Of a DNA stretch of 23,746 nucleotides, positions 1 to 7,522 are shown piece after piece (position 1 is the first letter of the stretch; each line of letters begins with the position of its first letter). This DNA comes from Bacillota bacterium (lineage in GTDB: Bacteria; Bacillota; Clostridia; Christensenellales; SZUA-584). Location of the stretch: the NCBI GenBank assembly GCA_023436525.1, contig JAEZIW010000248.1:1-23746 (forward strand). The letters are read 5' to 3'. The position numbers were made by a program, and so were the translations under genes. A model generated the notes under the pieces. That model saw only the letters and a program-made list of their open reading frames with translations, was not told the origin of the DNA and made no database searches.

Positions 1-46
1 TCAGGTCGGCATGATGATGACCAAATTGGGGGGAGAAGAATCATGA
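1..46 (+). CDS. ABC transporter ATP-binding protein, C-terminal end (partial)
   Basis: Only the last 14 codons are inside the window, read in the frame beginning at base 2 and ending in TGA at 44-46. The tail, VGMMMTKLGGEES, resembles the ending of the duplicated ATP-binding subunits of BmpA-type nucleoside importers (YufO/NupO type). The stop overlaps the start of the next gene as ATGA, so the two are translationally coupled. The family call rests mainly on the two permeases that follow, because no Walker or signature motif is visible. Confidence 0.6.
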   Translation, partial: QVGMMMTKLGGEES

Positions 47-1140
47 AACAACCATCAACAGTACCCTTTATGCGCATTGTCAAGCGCGATTCGATTCCGC
101 TCAGGAATGCCTTGCTGGTTCGCCTGCTGGGCTTGCTGCTGGGTCTCATCGTCAGCGCTGTCGTTATTTATGCTATCGTCAAGCTCAATCCGCTCAAGGT
201 TTATGGCGCGATGTTCGAGGGTAATTTCGGTTCCGAAAAGCGCTTTTGGGTGACCCTGCGTGATATGATGATGCTGCTGTGTATCGGTATTGGCCTCGCG
301 CCCGCTTTTAAAATGCGTTTTTGGAACATCGGCGCGGAAGGTCAGATTCTCGCGGGCGGTATTGCAACCGCAGCCGTGATGATCTATTTGGGTAAATCAA
401 TGCCGACGTGGGCGCTATTGCTCGTATCGTTGGCTGTCAGCATTGCGGCAGGCGCTTTGTGGGGGTTCATACCCGCGGTATTCAAGGCGCGGTTCGGGAC
501 GAATGAAACGTTGTTTACGCTGATGATGAACTATGTTGCCATACAGCTCACGTCGTATTGTGTTGCGCTGTGGGAAAATCCGTTTGGATCCAATACGGTG
601 GGCATTATCAACCAGCAGACAAAAGCCGGCTGGTTTCCGAAGATATTCGGTGAACAATATATGCTGAACGTGTTGATTGTGCTTGTGTTGACAATCGTTA
701 TGTTCATTTATTTGAGATACTCCAAGCAGGGGTATGAGATTTCCGTGGTCGGAGAATCGGAACGCACGGCACGGTACATCGGTATTCACGTAAAGAGTGT
801 TGTGGTCCGCACAATGATGATTTCCGGTGCGATCTGCGGCCTCGCGGGCTTTATTGCGGTGGCAGGCTCATCACATACGATATCCACAAGTACAGCGGGC
901 GGCAATGGGTTTATCGCCATCATTGTGGCGTGGCTGGCAAAATTCAATACCTTTATGATGATATTCGTCGCTGCATTGCTGGTATTTTTAGAAAACGGCG
1001 CCATGGAGATTGCATCGCGTTATAATATGAACGATTTTGCATCGCAAATGATTACGGGTATCATCCTGTTCTTCGTGCTCGGCAGCGAGTTCTTTACAAA
1101 CTTCAGGCTGGTATTCCGCAGCGGAAAGGAGGCCTGCTGA
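43..1140 (+). CDS. ABC transporter permease, BmpA-type nucleoside/sugar importer, first subunit
   Basis: This is an integral membrane permease of the BPD_transp_2 (branched-chain amino acid/ribose/nucleoside) family, with 365 residues and about nine or ten hydrophobic helices. The segment around residues 84-102, with FKMRFWNIGAEGQ, is the family's typical coupling-loop region. A second conserved stretch, GANETLFTLMMNY-like (here GTNETLFTLMMNY), follows near residue 155. It is the first of two permeases (YufP/NupP-like) forming the membrane channel with the ATPase that ends at its start codon. The ATG overlaps the upstream stop as ATGA, and GGGGGGAGAAG lies just upstream. Nucleosides are the likeliest substrate by family resemblance, but simple sugars cannot be excluded from sequence alone. 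The solute-binding lipoprotein would lie upstream, outside the window. Confidence 0.88.
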   Translation: MKQPSTVPFMRIVKRDSIPLRNALLVRLLGLLLGLIVSAVVIYAIVKLNPLKVYGAMFEGNFGSEKRFWVTLRDMMMLLCIGIGLAPAFKMRFWNIGAEGQILAGGIATAAVMIYLGKSMPTWALLLVSLAVSIAAGALWGFIPAVFKARFGTNETLFTLMMNYVAIQLTSYCVALWENPFGSNTVGIINQQTKAGWFPKIFGEQYMLNVLIVLVLTIVMFIYLRYSKQGYEISVVGESERTARYIGIHVKSVVVRTMMISGAICGLAGFIAVAGSSHTISTSTAGGNGFIAIIVAWLAKFNTFMMIFVAALLVFLENGAMEIASRYNMNDFASQMITGIILFFVLGSEFFTNFRLVFRSGKEAC

Positions 1141-1141
1141 T

Positions 1142-2113
1142 ATGGATCAGATACTGTCCTTATTACAGGCGGCGATTGTTTTCGGTACTGTCATTCTCTT
1201 TGGTTCATTGGGTGAAATCATTACAGAGAAGTCCGGAAATCTGAACCTTGGTGTTCCCGGAATCATGTACCTTGGGGGCATCGCGGGGTTGGCGGGTTCA
1301 TTCATTTATGAATCAAGCACAGCGTCACCTGTCCCCATCGTCGGGCTGCTGATCGCGCTGATTTGCGCTATCGTGGCATCAGTGCTGGGTGGCCTGATAT
1401 ACAGCTTTTTAACCATCACACTGCGAGCGAACCAGAACGTGACGGGGTTAACCCTCACCATCTTCGGTTCAGGCGTTGCGAATTTCTTCGGCGGAGCTTT
1501 GAACACTATGGCCGGCGGCGTTGGTCAGATTTCCGTAGCCGCAACAAGCAGCGCATACCGCGCCACATTGCCTTTCCTTTCGGAAGTGGGTTTGTTTAAC
1601 GCACTTGGGTTTATGGTTTATCTCGCGATTATTCTTGCCATACTCTCCAGCTGGTTTTTGAATAAGAGACGCAAAGGCCTGAATCTTCGTGCGGTCGGCG
1701 AAAACCCGGCGACGGCAGATGCAGCCGGAATCAGCGTCACCCGGTATAAATATCTCGCAACCTGCGTCGGAGCGGCCATCACAGGCCTTGGCGGCTTGTA
1801 CTATGTGATGGACTATATCAAAGGAACCTGGGCGATAGACGGGGGTATTGAGATGCTCGGCTGGCTGGCTGTCGCGCTGGTGATATTCGCGCGCTGGAAG
1901 CCCAAGCATGCGATATGGGGCGCGTATCTGTTTGGTGTGCTGTTCTGGCTCTTCTTCTATATACCGGGCCTCACGCGTTCGTCGCAGGAGCTCTTCAAAA
2001 TGCTGCCGTATGTGTTCACCATAATCGTGCTGATTATCTTCTCAATGCGTAAAAAACGCGAGAATCAGCCGCCGGGCAGTCTCGGGCTTCCGTACTTCCG
2101 CGAGGACAGATAA
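1142..2113 (+). CDS. ABC transporter permease, BmpA-type nucleoside/sugar importer, second subunit
   Basis: This is the second permease subunit (YufQ/NupQ-like), 323 residues, of the same importer. Near the N-terminus the stretch GSLGEIITEKSGNLNLGVPG is the hallmark of this subunit. A second conserved stretch, RAVGENPATADAAGISV around residues 185-201, corresponds to the coupling helix that contacts the ATPase. It starts one base after the previous stop and has a strong AAAGGAGG site at 1125-1132, nine bases from the ATG. It is probably the last gene of the transport operon, because a strong terminator follows within 15 bases. The two permeases should pair as a heterodimer. Substrate specificity is inferred only from family likeness. 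Confidence 0.88.
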   Translation: MDQILSLLQAAIVFGTVILFGSLGEIITEKSGNLNLGVPGIMYLGGIAGLAGSFIYESSTASPVPIVGLLIALICAIVASVLGGLIYSFLTITLRANQNVTGLTLTIFGSGVANFFGGALNTMAGGVGQISVAATSSAYRATLPFLSEVGLFNALGFMVYLAIILAILSSWFLNKRRKGLNLRAVGENPATADAAGISVTRYKYLATCVGAAITGLGGLYYVMDYIKGTWAIDGGIEMLGWLAVALVIFARWKPKHAIWGAYLFGVLFWLFFYIPGLTRSSQELFKMLPYVFTIIVLIIFSMRKKRENQPPGSLGLPYFREDR

Positions 2114-2126
2114 ACGTATTCAATGC

Positions 2127-2155
2127 AAGGCTCCGGTTAAACCGGAGCCTTTTTT
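2127..2155 (+). terminator. Rho-independent terminator of the ABC importer operon
   Basis: Two 12-base arms (AAGGCTCCGGTT and its complement) are separated by a single A and followed by a run of T at 2150-2155. It lies 13 bases after the permease stop. The convergent gene at 2173 ends just beyond, so the hairpin could also slow transcription from the other side, although the T-tract serves the plus strand only. Confidence 0.9.
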
Positions 2156-2172
2156 GCGGCTGAAAACGATTC

Positions 2173-2592
2173 TTATGAGTAAAAAGACATGAACGCGGAA
2201 AAGTTGCGCTCGTGCTGAAGGATCGCGCGATTTTTGGCTTCAACAATGAACGAAGACGGTTTGCCGGTTTTGGTTTTGATAACAACTTTCTTGGCCAAAA
2301 ATCTTGTTTTGAACGCCACGCCGGAGATATCATCATTGGGCAGAAGCACAGAAAGCTGAGGAACCGCCGTGACACCGGTGTTGTCAACTTTCAATGGCAG
2401 TATGGCAATGCCATCTTCAACTTTGTTGATGATCGCGTAAGCGTTCTTAGAAAACAAATTGGCGTAATAGATCGTGCTCTCAAGAACCACCTTCCATGCA
2501 GGCTTCACGATTTGTGCAAAAATATAAACGTTCTCATTTTTCCACAGACCGGCTTGAGACAAAGCATCCGCAACAAATTGATCACTTAACAT
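2173..2592 (-). CDS. Hypothetical protein, 139 residues
   Basis: I do not recognise this protein. It is soluble in appearance, with no signal peptide or membrane helix. An N-terminal helical part (MLSDQFVADALSQAGLWKN) is followed by alternating beta-like strands ending in basic stretches such as TRFLAKKVVIKTKTGK around residues 97-111. The overall look recalls bacterial PH-like or YokE-like small domains, but that is only an impression. Support for this strand is good: GGAGG lies six bases before the ATG, and a TTGACA/TATACT promoter pair lies at 2662-2691. It is transcribed divergently from argS and stands alone. The overlapping plus-strand frame at 2212-2589 lacks such signals. Confidence 0.7.
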   Translation of the reverse strand: MLSDQFVADALSQAGLWKNENVYIFAQIVKPAWKVVLESTIYYANLFSKNAYAIINKVEDGIAILPLKVDNTGVTAVPQLSVLLPNDDISGVAFKTRFLAKKVVIKTKTGKPSSFIVEAKNRAILQHERNFSAFMSFYS

Positions 2593-2661
2593 TCAAAACC
2601 TCCGTCTCTTATTGGGATAATCAGCGTTAACGTCTTTCGAAAAGGAATATAATACCTAATA

Positions 2662-2691
2662 AGTATATCAGAAACACGCGAAAAATGTCAA
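2662..2691 (-). promoter_or_regulatory. Sigma-A-type promoter for the 139-residue hypothetical gene
   Basis: On the minus strand, a perfect TTGACA (plus 2686-2691) is followed after 18 bases by TATACT (plus 2662-2667). It lies about 70 bases upstream of the ATG at 2592. This supports vegetative expression of the hypothetical gene. Confidence 0.65.
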
Positions 2692-2779
2692 ACCATGCAT
2701 GCTGCTGACAGTGATATATTCCTGGTGATGTGAAGTTTTATAGGTATAAGCATTTGAGCCGCGAAGGGTCAACTGCGCG

Positions 2780-2808
2780 TTGATAATAAAGGAACCATAT
2801 GATATATT
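2780..2808 (+). promoter_or_regulatory. Sigma-A-type promoter for argS
   Basis: TTGATA (2780-2785) and TATATT (2803-2808) are spaced by 17 bases, each one mismatch from consensus. The start point would be about 28 bases before the argS ATG. The resulting short leader leaves no room for a T-box. Confidence 0.65.
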
Positions 2809-2842
2809 TTTAGAATAGTATTTCAACGAAGAAGGAAAACAA

Positions 2843-4537
2843 ATGGATTATAAGCAATTGATAGCCGAAGTGGTGGCAAAAGCTTCCGGATTAACCGCAG
2901 AGGAACTGCTGCCGCTGATAGAGATACCCGCCGATACATCAATGGGCGATTACGCGTTTCCGTGCTTTAAGCTCGCCAAGGAGCTGCGCAAAGCGCCGCC
3001 GATGATTGCCGCTGATATCAGCGAAAAGCTGGAGAAGCCCGCATTCATTGCCGGTATTCAGGTGGTGGGCGCTTACATCAATTTCTATCTGAATAAACAG
3101 CGCTACATTGAAGGCGTGCTGAGCGACATCCATAATCAAAAGGACGGGTACGGCCGCAGCAGCCTCGGTGCGGGAAAAACCGTGTGTATCGATTATTCAT
3201 CCATCAACATTGCCAAGCCGTTTCACATCGGTCATTTGTCTACCACGGTGATCGGCAACGCGCTTTACCGCATTTACGGCTATTTAGGCTACAAGCCGGT
3301 GGGCATCAATCATCTCGGAGACTGGGGCACCCAGTTCGGAAAGCTGATTGCGGCGTATAAAAAGTGGGGCAGCAAGCAGGACATCGAAAAAAACGCGATT
3401 ACAGCGATGCTCGAGCTGTATGTGCGCTTTCACGACGAAGCCGAAAAGAATGACAGCCTCAACGACGAAGGCCGGGCCTGGTTTAAAAAAATTGAGGACG
3501 GCGATGCCGAAGCGCTGGAGATATTCAACTGGTTCAAAGAGCTGACGCTCAAAGAGGTCAGCGTGATATATGACATGCTCGGCGTTAAGTTCGACAGCTA
3601 CGCGGGAGAAAGCTTTTACAACGATAAAATGCAGCCCGTGATCGACGAACTCAAAGAAAAGAATCTGCTTGAGTTTTCAGACGGCGCTTTCGTTGTGCGG
3701 CTGGGGGATGAGATGCCGCCCTGCGTGATATTGAAATCGGATGGTGCCACGCTGTATTCCACGCGCGACCTTGCCGCCGCGTTTTACCGCAAGAAAACAT
3801 ACAACTTTGATAAATGCCTGTATGTGGTGGCCTATCAGCAAAACCTGCACTTTAAACAATGGTTTAAGGTGGTGGAGATGATGGGGTACGAATGGGCAAA
3901 GAACCTTGAGCACGTGGCTTTCGGTATGGTGTCGCTCGAAGACGGCACGCTCTCCACGCGCAAGGGCAAGGTGGTTTTCCTGCAGGATGTGTTGAATCAG
4001 GCTATTGAAAAAACGCTGTCGATCATCGAAGAGAAATCGCCGAATCTGGAAAACAAACAAGACGTGGCCAAAACTGTGGGTGTGGGCGCGGTGGTGTTTG
4101 ACACGTTGTCTTCCGCGCGTATCAAGGATATCACGTTCTCGTTTGATCGTGTGCTCAACTTCGACGGGGAGACCGGGCCGTACGTGCAATACACGCACGC
4201 GCGATGTGCGAGCCTGTTGAGGCGCGCGGAATTCGATTGGATGGCAGCTGAAAAGGATTACTCGGCGTTGAACAATGAAGAAGCGTTTGCGGCAGCCAAG
4301 CTGTTGTTTTCGTTCCCCGATTCGGTGCAGCGGGCATGCGAGAAAAACGAGCCGTATCTGATCACGCGGCACATGATTGAGCTCAGTAAGGCCATGAACC
4401 GATTCTACTATGAGCATAGAATTATCGACGAGGATACCGCCAAATCGGCAGCGCGCCTTGAGCTGGCGGCCTGTGTAAAGCAGGTGATAAAAGCGGGCCT
4501 CTGGCTGATTGGCGTGGACGCGCCCGAAAGAATGTAA
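2843..4537 (+). CDS. argS: Arginyl-tRNA synthetase
   Basis: Cytoplasmic class I enzyme that charges tRNA-Arg with arginine using ATP. It has 564 residues, normal for the family. The N-terminal Add1-type domain covers about residues 1-100. The HIGH motif is HIGH at 128-131, preceded by the typical SSINIAKPF. The KMSKS-equivalent loop is degenerate, STRKGK at 371-376, as is usual in ArgRS. The C-terminal DALR-type anticodon-binding domain begins near GPYVQYTHAR, around residue 446. AAGAAGGAAAA precedes the ATG as the ribosome site. The gene is monocistronic by appearance, with its own promoter at 2780-2808 and a terminator right after it. The long antisense frame inside it is a shadow. Confidence 0.97.
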   Translation: MDYKQLIAEVVAKASGLTAEELLPLIEIPADTSMGDYAFPCFKLAKELRKAPPMIAADISEKLEKPAFIAGIQVVGAYINFYLNKQRYIEGVLSDIHNQKDGYGRSSLGAGKTVCIDYSSINIAKPFHIGHLSTTVIGNALYRIYGYLGYKPVGINHLGDWGTQFGKLIAAYKKWGSKQDIEKNAITAMLELYVRFHDEAEKNDSLNDEGRAWFKKIEDGDAEALEIFNWFKELTLKEVSVIYDMLGVKFDSYAGESFYNDKMQPVIDELKEKNLLEFSDGAFVVRLGDEMPPCVILKSDGATLYSTRDLAAAFYRKKTYNFDKCLYVVAYQQNLHFKQWFKVVEMMGYEWAKNLEHVAFGMVSLEDGTLSTRKGKVVFLQDVLNQAIEKTLSIIEEKSPNLENKQDVAKTVGVGAVVFDTLSSARIKDITFSFDRVLNFDGETGPYVQYTHARCASLLRRAEFDWMAAEKDYSALNNEEAFAAAKLLFSFPDSVQRACEKNEPYLITRHMIELSKAMNRFYYEHRIIDEDTAKSAARLELAACVKQVIKAGLWLIGVDAPERM

Positions 4538-4557
4538 AAACGCCGAACACAGATAAT

Positions 4558-4588
4558 AAGGCGGAGGCAGCTCCGCCTTTGTTTTGTT
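4558..4588 (+). terminator. Rho-independent terminator of argS
   Basis: A GGCGGAG/CTCCGCC stem (4560-4566 and 4571-4577) with a four-base loop is followed by TTTGTTTTGTT. It lies about 20 bases after the argS stop and separates argS from serS. Confidence 0.85.
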
Positions 4589-4617
4589 AAAAAGAGCGTG
4601 CTTTTATACGTTTTTTG

Positions 4618-4626
4618 TGAGATAAT
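4618..4626 (+). promoter_or_regulatory. Possible extended -10 promoter for serS
   Basis: TG-A-GATAAT at 4618-4626 matches an extended -10 element, about 36 bases before the serS ATG. No good -35 box is seen 17 bases upstream. A promoter is expected here because a terminator closes argS. Confidence 0.35.
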
Positions 4627-4661
4627 ACGGATTAGATTTTGATATTGATTTAGAGGTAATT

Positions 4662-5921
4662 ATGCTGGACATCAAAAGAATAAGGACTTTGCCCGACGAG
4701 GTTAGCGCGAATCTTAAAAAACGCGGCGTTACGGGTATTGTAGAGCAGGTTATAGCGCTTGATGAGCAGCGTCGTGCGCTGATTGTGAAAACAGAAAGCT
4801 TAAAAGCGCAGCGCAATGAAGCTTCCAAACAGGTGCCGCTGAAGAAAAAAGCGGGTGAAGACGTAGAAGCGCTGTTTGCCGAGATGAAACGGGTTGCCGA
4901 CGATATTAAAGCCATCGACGCAGAGCTGGCCGTGATTGATGCCAAAATAAACGACATACTGATGTCTACGCCCAACGAGCCGCTGCCCGATGTGCCCGTT
5001 GGGGCGAGCGATGCGGATAATGTGGAGATCAGGCGCTGGGGTGAGCCGCGTCAGTTTGGGTTTGAGCCCAAGGCGCACTGGGATATCGGCACGGCGCTGG
5101 GTATACTCGATTTTGAAACAGCGGCCAAGGTGACGGGCACACGCTTTGTGTTTTACAAAGGGCTCGGGAGCCGCCTGGAGCGCAGCCTCATCAGCTTTAT
5201 GATTGATACGCATACACTGGACGGCCCTTATACCGAGGTGTTCCCGCCGTTCATGGTGAACCGCAATTCCATGATGGGCACGGGCCAATTGCCCAAGTTT
5301 GAAGAAGACGCGTTCAGCGTGAAAAATATGGACTACTTTATGATACCCACCGCCGAGGTGCCGGTAACGAACATGTACCGTGAAAGCATTATGGAGTCGC
5401 TGCCGGTATATCATACCGCGTACAGCGCTTGTTTTCGTGCCGAAGCGGGCAGCGCGGGCCGGGATACACGCGGGCTGATTCGTGTTCACCAGTTTAACAA
5501 GGTGGAGCTGGTCAAATTCGTGCGTCCGGAGGATTCGGAAAACGAGCTGCAAAGCCTCGTGAACGATGCCGAAAAGGTGTTGCAAAGGCTTGGGCTGCCT
5601 TACCGTGTGGTGCAGCTCTGCACCGGCGATATCGGCTTCTCATCTGCCAAAACCTACGATTTGGAGGTTTGGATGCCCAGCTACAACCGCTATGTGGAGA
5701 TTTCGTCCTGCTCAAACTTTGTGGATTTTCAAGCGCGGCGGGCCGGTATTCGTTACCGTACCGACGACAAAAAGAACGCGTTTGTGCATACGCTGAACGG
5801 CAGCGGCGTGGCCATTGGCCGCACAGTGGCAGCGATACTCGAAAATTATCAGCGCGCCGACGGCACCGTAGAACTGCCTGAGGTACTCAAAGACTATATG
5901 AAAACAGATGAGATTATTTAA
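4662..5921 (+). CDS. serS: Seryl-tRNA synthetase
   Basis: Class II synthetase that charges tRNA-Ser (and tRNA-Sec where present), acting as a cytoplasmic dimer. It has 419 residues, normal for SerRS. Residues about 27-100 form the long antiparallel coiled coil that grips the tRNA variable arm; they are rich in Lys/Glu/Ala heptads. The catalytic core shows motif 2 around FRAEAGSAGRDTRGLIRVHQ, and motif 3 as GSGVAIGRTVAAILENYQ near the C-terminus. The start follows AGAGGTAATT. Argument for the start: the protein begins MLDIKRIRTLPDEV, matching the usual SerRS N-terminus. No T-box leader fits in the short gap after the argS terminator. Confidence 0.97.
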   Translation: MLDIKRIRTLPDEVSANLKKRGVTGIVEQVIALDEQRRALIVKTESLKAQRNEASKQVPLKKKAGEDVEALFAEMKRVADDIKAIDAELAVIDAKINDILMSTPNEPLPDVPVGASDADNVEIRRWGEPRQFGFEPKAHWDIGTALGILDFETAAKVTGTRFVFYKGLGSRLERSLISFMIDTHTLDGPYTEVFPPFMVNRNSMMGTGQLPKFEEDAFSVKNMDYFMIPTAEVPVTNMYRESIMESLPVYHTAYSACFRAEAGSAGRDTRGLIRVHQFNKVELVKFVRPEDSENELQSLVNDAEKVLQRLGLPYRVVQLCTGDIGFSSAKTYDLEVWMPSYNRYVEISSCSNFVDFQARRAGIRYRTDDKKNAFVHTLNGSGVAIGRTVAAILENYQRADGTVELPEVLKDYMKTDEII

Positions 5922-5927
5922 AGCACC

Positions 5928-5960
5928 GCGGAGAGTCTTTGTATATCCGCATGCTTTTTT
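5928..5960 (+). terminator. Possible weak terminator after serS
   Basis: A five-base stem, GCGGA (5928-5932) and TCCGC (5946-5950), has a 13-base loop and a T6 run at 5955-5960. The stem is short and the loop large, so read-through into the next gene, which starts at 5972, is plausible. Confidence 0.3.
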
Positions 5961-5971
5961 GGGAGGTTTAT

Positions 5972-6385
5972 ATGGAAGAAAGAAAGAAGGAGTTTTCCAG
6001 ACCGAAAAGAACGGCGCCGTCCAGCATCACCGTCAATGTGCGGCCGCGAACAGCTTTTGAAGAGAACAAAGTCAAAAAGAATCAGGAGTTTCCTAAGGGC
6101 CTGTTCCTCGGGCTGATGGCAGTGGGGGCTTTGCTGGTGGTGGGTATAATTGTGGTGGGTGTGCTGCTGCTCACACAGCCCAAAGCGGCCGCGGTGGAGG
6201 CGACCACGCCTGCCGCAACGCAGACAGCTGAGCCGCAAGTCACCCCTTCGGCGACGCCAAAACCGACACCGACACCGACAGCAACACCGATGCCGACCAC
6301 GCCGCCTGAGGTGAGCGATGATTTAAAATCGATCTTTGAGGCACCGACCAACCCGATTCTCGATAGCGAAACACAAGGACAGTAA
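5972..6385 (+). CDS. Small single-pass membrane protein with Thr/Pro-rich linker
   Basis: This 137-residue protein is not assigned to a family. Residues 1-42 are hydrophilic and basic, likely cytoplasmic. Residues 43-68 form one strong transmembrane helix. Residues 70-112 are a low-complexity Thr/Pro/Ala linker with several TPTP repeats. The last 25 residues are acidic and would be outside the cell. A larger frame opens at 5939, but GGGAGG at 5961-5966 with a five-base spacer selects the ATG at 5972. It sits directly after serS and ends at a terminator shared with the convergent lipoprotein gene. The architecture resembles small cell-surface or divisome-associated anchors, but no function can be assigned. 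Confidence 0.7.
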   Translation: MEERKKEFSRPKRTAPSSITVNVRPRTAFEENKVKKNQEFPKGLFLGLMAVGALLVVGIIVVGVLLLTQPKAAAVEATTPAATQTAEPQVTPSATPKPTPTPTATPMPTTPPEVSDDLKSIFEAPTNPILDSETQGQ

Positions 6386-6390
6386 GCAAA

Positions 6391-6412
6391 AAGGCTGCCA
6401 CCGGCAGCCTTT
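6391..6412. terminator. Bidirectional terminator between convergent genes
   Basis: A nine-base perfect stem AAGGCTGCC/GGCAGCCTT (6391-6399 and 6403-6411) has loop ACC. It is flanked by A residues on the left and T residues on the right, so it can terminate both the gene ending at 6385 and the minus-strand gene ending at 6430. Confidence 0.85.
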
Positions 6413-6429
6413 TATAATCTCACTTCGAT

Positions 6430-7401
6430 TTAATCTTCAGTCTTAACCAAGTTTGACTCACCGAACATCAGCGCATCAGATACGCGTCGCTGACCGGTAA
6501 AAGAGCCACCGTATTTGCTGATGTTTTCTCCCATAAAGTTCATTGTTGCTGATGCACCGCCGTCAAAATTATAGGCCACCTGACATTGATATGACGCAAA
6601 TAAGTTCGCGAGCTCTGTCAGCGTCATGCCTGTGCTGTAGCCCTTTTGCCGTCCGTCAACAACAACAAGCAAAAAGTGATTCGGTTCAATCATGCCGACG
6701 GCAGTACGGGGGTTTTTGCTTCTTAAGCGATGTTTATCGAGTCCCTCAGAAATGATACCGTCCTTAATCAGCGTCGGGCCGAAAGAGAAGGAATTTTTTA
6801 CGCCTTGGGAGACAAGCTCGTCCGCAGAGGTTTCACCCTTCTCAAAAATCTTCATTGTCCCATCCGGTAAAAACGCCAAGGTTTCTGCTTTTTTATCATC
6901 CACACAAACAATGCCGTCACGAATAATCACGCCTTTAGGGTCTTCCGGAACATCATCTAAAAAGTCTCCGCTTACGGCAATGACGGATTTATAATTACGT
7001 GCAATTTTGTATAATTCAACATTTTTAGCACCCGGCTTGCCGATAACGGGAAAACCGCCGCGCTCCGTTTCTCCATTCTGAAGACGGATTTCAGCAGCAT
7101 AGTAGGTAATGGTGTTTTCTTCGTCGAAAATACGGTTCACATCCACATAAAGAGAGGGCGACCGGTATTGCCAGTGGCCGTTTTCAACGTCGGCAGTCAC
7201 TTCTTCTGCATCCGTAAAATACGGGTTCGGCGTCGGCTCGGGTGTCGGTTCCGGCGTGGGCACGGGTGTCGGCTCGGGTGTCGGCTCCGGCGTCGGCGCG
7301 GCTGTCGGCTGCGATGTCACAACGATTGGGGGCTGGCTTTGGCACGCGCTGAAAGACGCGATAAGCGACAGACAGAGCAGTATCATCAATAGTTTCTTCA
7401 T
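6430..7401 (-). CDS. Phosphodiester glycosidase (NAGPA-domain) lipoprotein
   Basis: A 323-residue exported protein with a signal peptide at residues 1-19 and a likely lipobox, FSAC, ending at Cys20; the -3 Phe is atypical, so anchoring is probable rather than certain. A Pro/Thr/Glu linker runs from about 32 to 60. The remainder is a phosphodiester glycosidase (NAGPA, PF09992-type) domain with typical blocks: NPRTAVG (230-236), VVVDGRQ with TGMTLTELA (246-265), YNFDGGASATM (277-287) and RRVSDALMF (305-313). Family members remove sugars from phosphodiester-linked glycans, and roles in bacterial wall or exopolysaccharide metabolism are poorly known. An upstream ATG exists at 7440, but GGAGG five bases before 7401 and the signal peptide fix the start. 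It has its own promoter and lies after the spoIIQ terminator. Confidence 0.88.
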   Translation of the reverse strand: MKKLLMILLCLSLIASFSACQSQPPIVVTSQPTAAPTPEPTPEPTPVPTPEPTPEPTPNPYFTDAEEVTADVENGHWQYRSPSLYVDVNRIFDEENTITYYAAEIRLQNGETERGGFPVIGKPGAKNVELYKIARNYKSVIAVSGDFLDDVPEDPKGVIIRDGIVCVDDKKAETLAFLPDGTMKIFEKGETSADELVSQGVKNSFSFGPTLIKDGIISEGLDKHRLRSKNPRTAVGMIEPNHFLLVVVDGRQKGYSTGMTLTELANLFASYQCQVAYNFDGGASATMNFMGENISKYGGSFTGQRRVSDALMFGESNLVKTED

Positions 7402-7428
7402 AAGAACCTCCGGTAGAATAACTCTGAC

Positions 7429-7437
7429 ATTATAACA
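7429..7437 (-). promoter_or_regulatory. Extended -10 promoter for the NAGPA lipoprotein gene
   Basis: The minus strand reads TG-T-TATAAT, a perfect extended -10, about 30 bases before the ATG at 7401. The -35 position (GCGAAA) is poor, as is common with extended -10 promoters. Confidence 0.6.
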
Positions 7438-7472
7438 CAATTAGCCGGATTTTCGCAGAAAAATTTCTGAAG

Positions 7473-7509
7473 CAAAAAAAATGCCCGACTCGTTTTCGAG
7501 TGAGGCATT
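7473..7509 (-). terminator. Rho-independent terminator of the spoIIQ-like gene
   Basis: Thirteen-base arms at 7480-7492 and 7497-7509, with two mismatched positions and a TTTT/AAAA loop, are followed on the minus strand by eight T residues. It starts 14 bases after the M23 peptidase stop and separates it from the lipoprotein gene. Confidence 0.85.
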
Positions 7510-7522
7510 GGTTAAGCCATCA

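Noticed and set aside
2212..2589. A 125-residue plus-strand frame opposite the hypothetical gene.
   Set aside because: No ribosome site or promoter on the plus strand, whereas the minus strand has both.
2761..2842. AGGGTCAACTGCGCG at 2765-2779 upstream of argS, reminiscent of a T-box antiterminator sequence.
   Set aside because: The match to AGGGTGGNACCGCG is partial, no terminator hairpin follows, and a better promoter pair lies downstream of it.
3677..4417. A 246-residue open frame antisense to argS.
   Set aside because: It lies wholly inside a well-conserved synthetase gene, has no recognisable domain, and is explained by codon bias.
4800..5585. A 261-residue open frame antisense to serS.
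   Set aside because: The sense strand encodes all SerRS motifs; the antisense product is His/Arg-rich shadow sequence.
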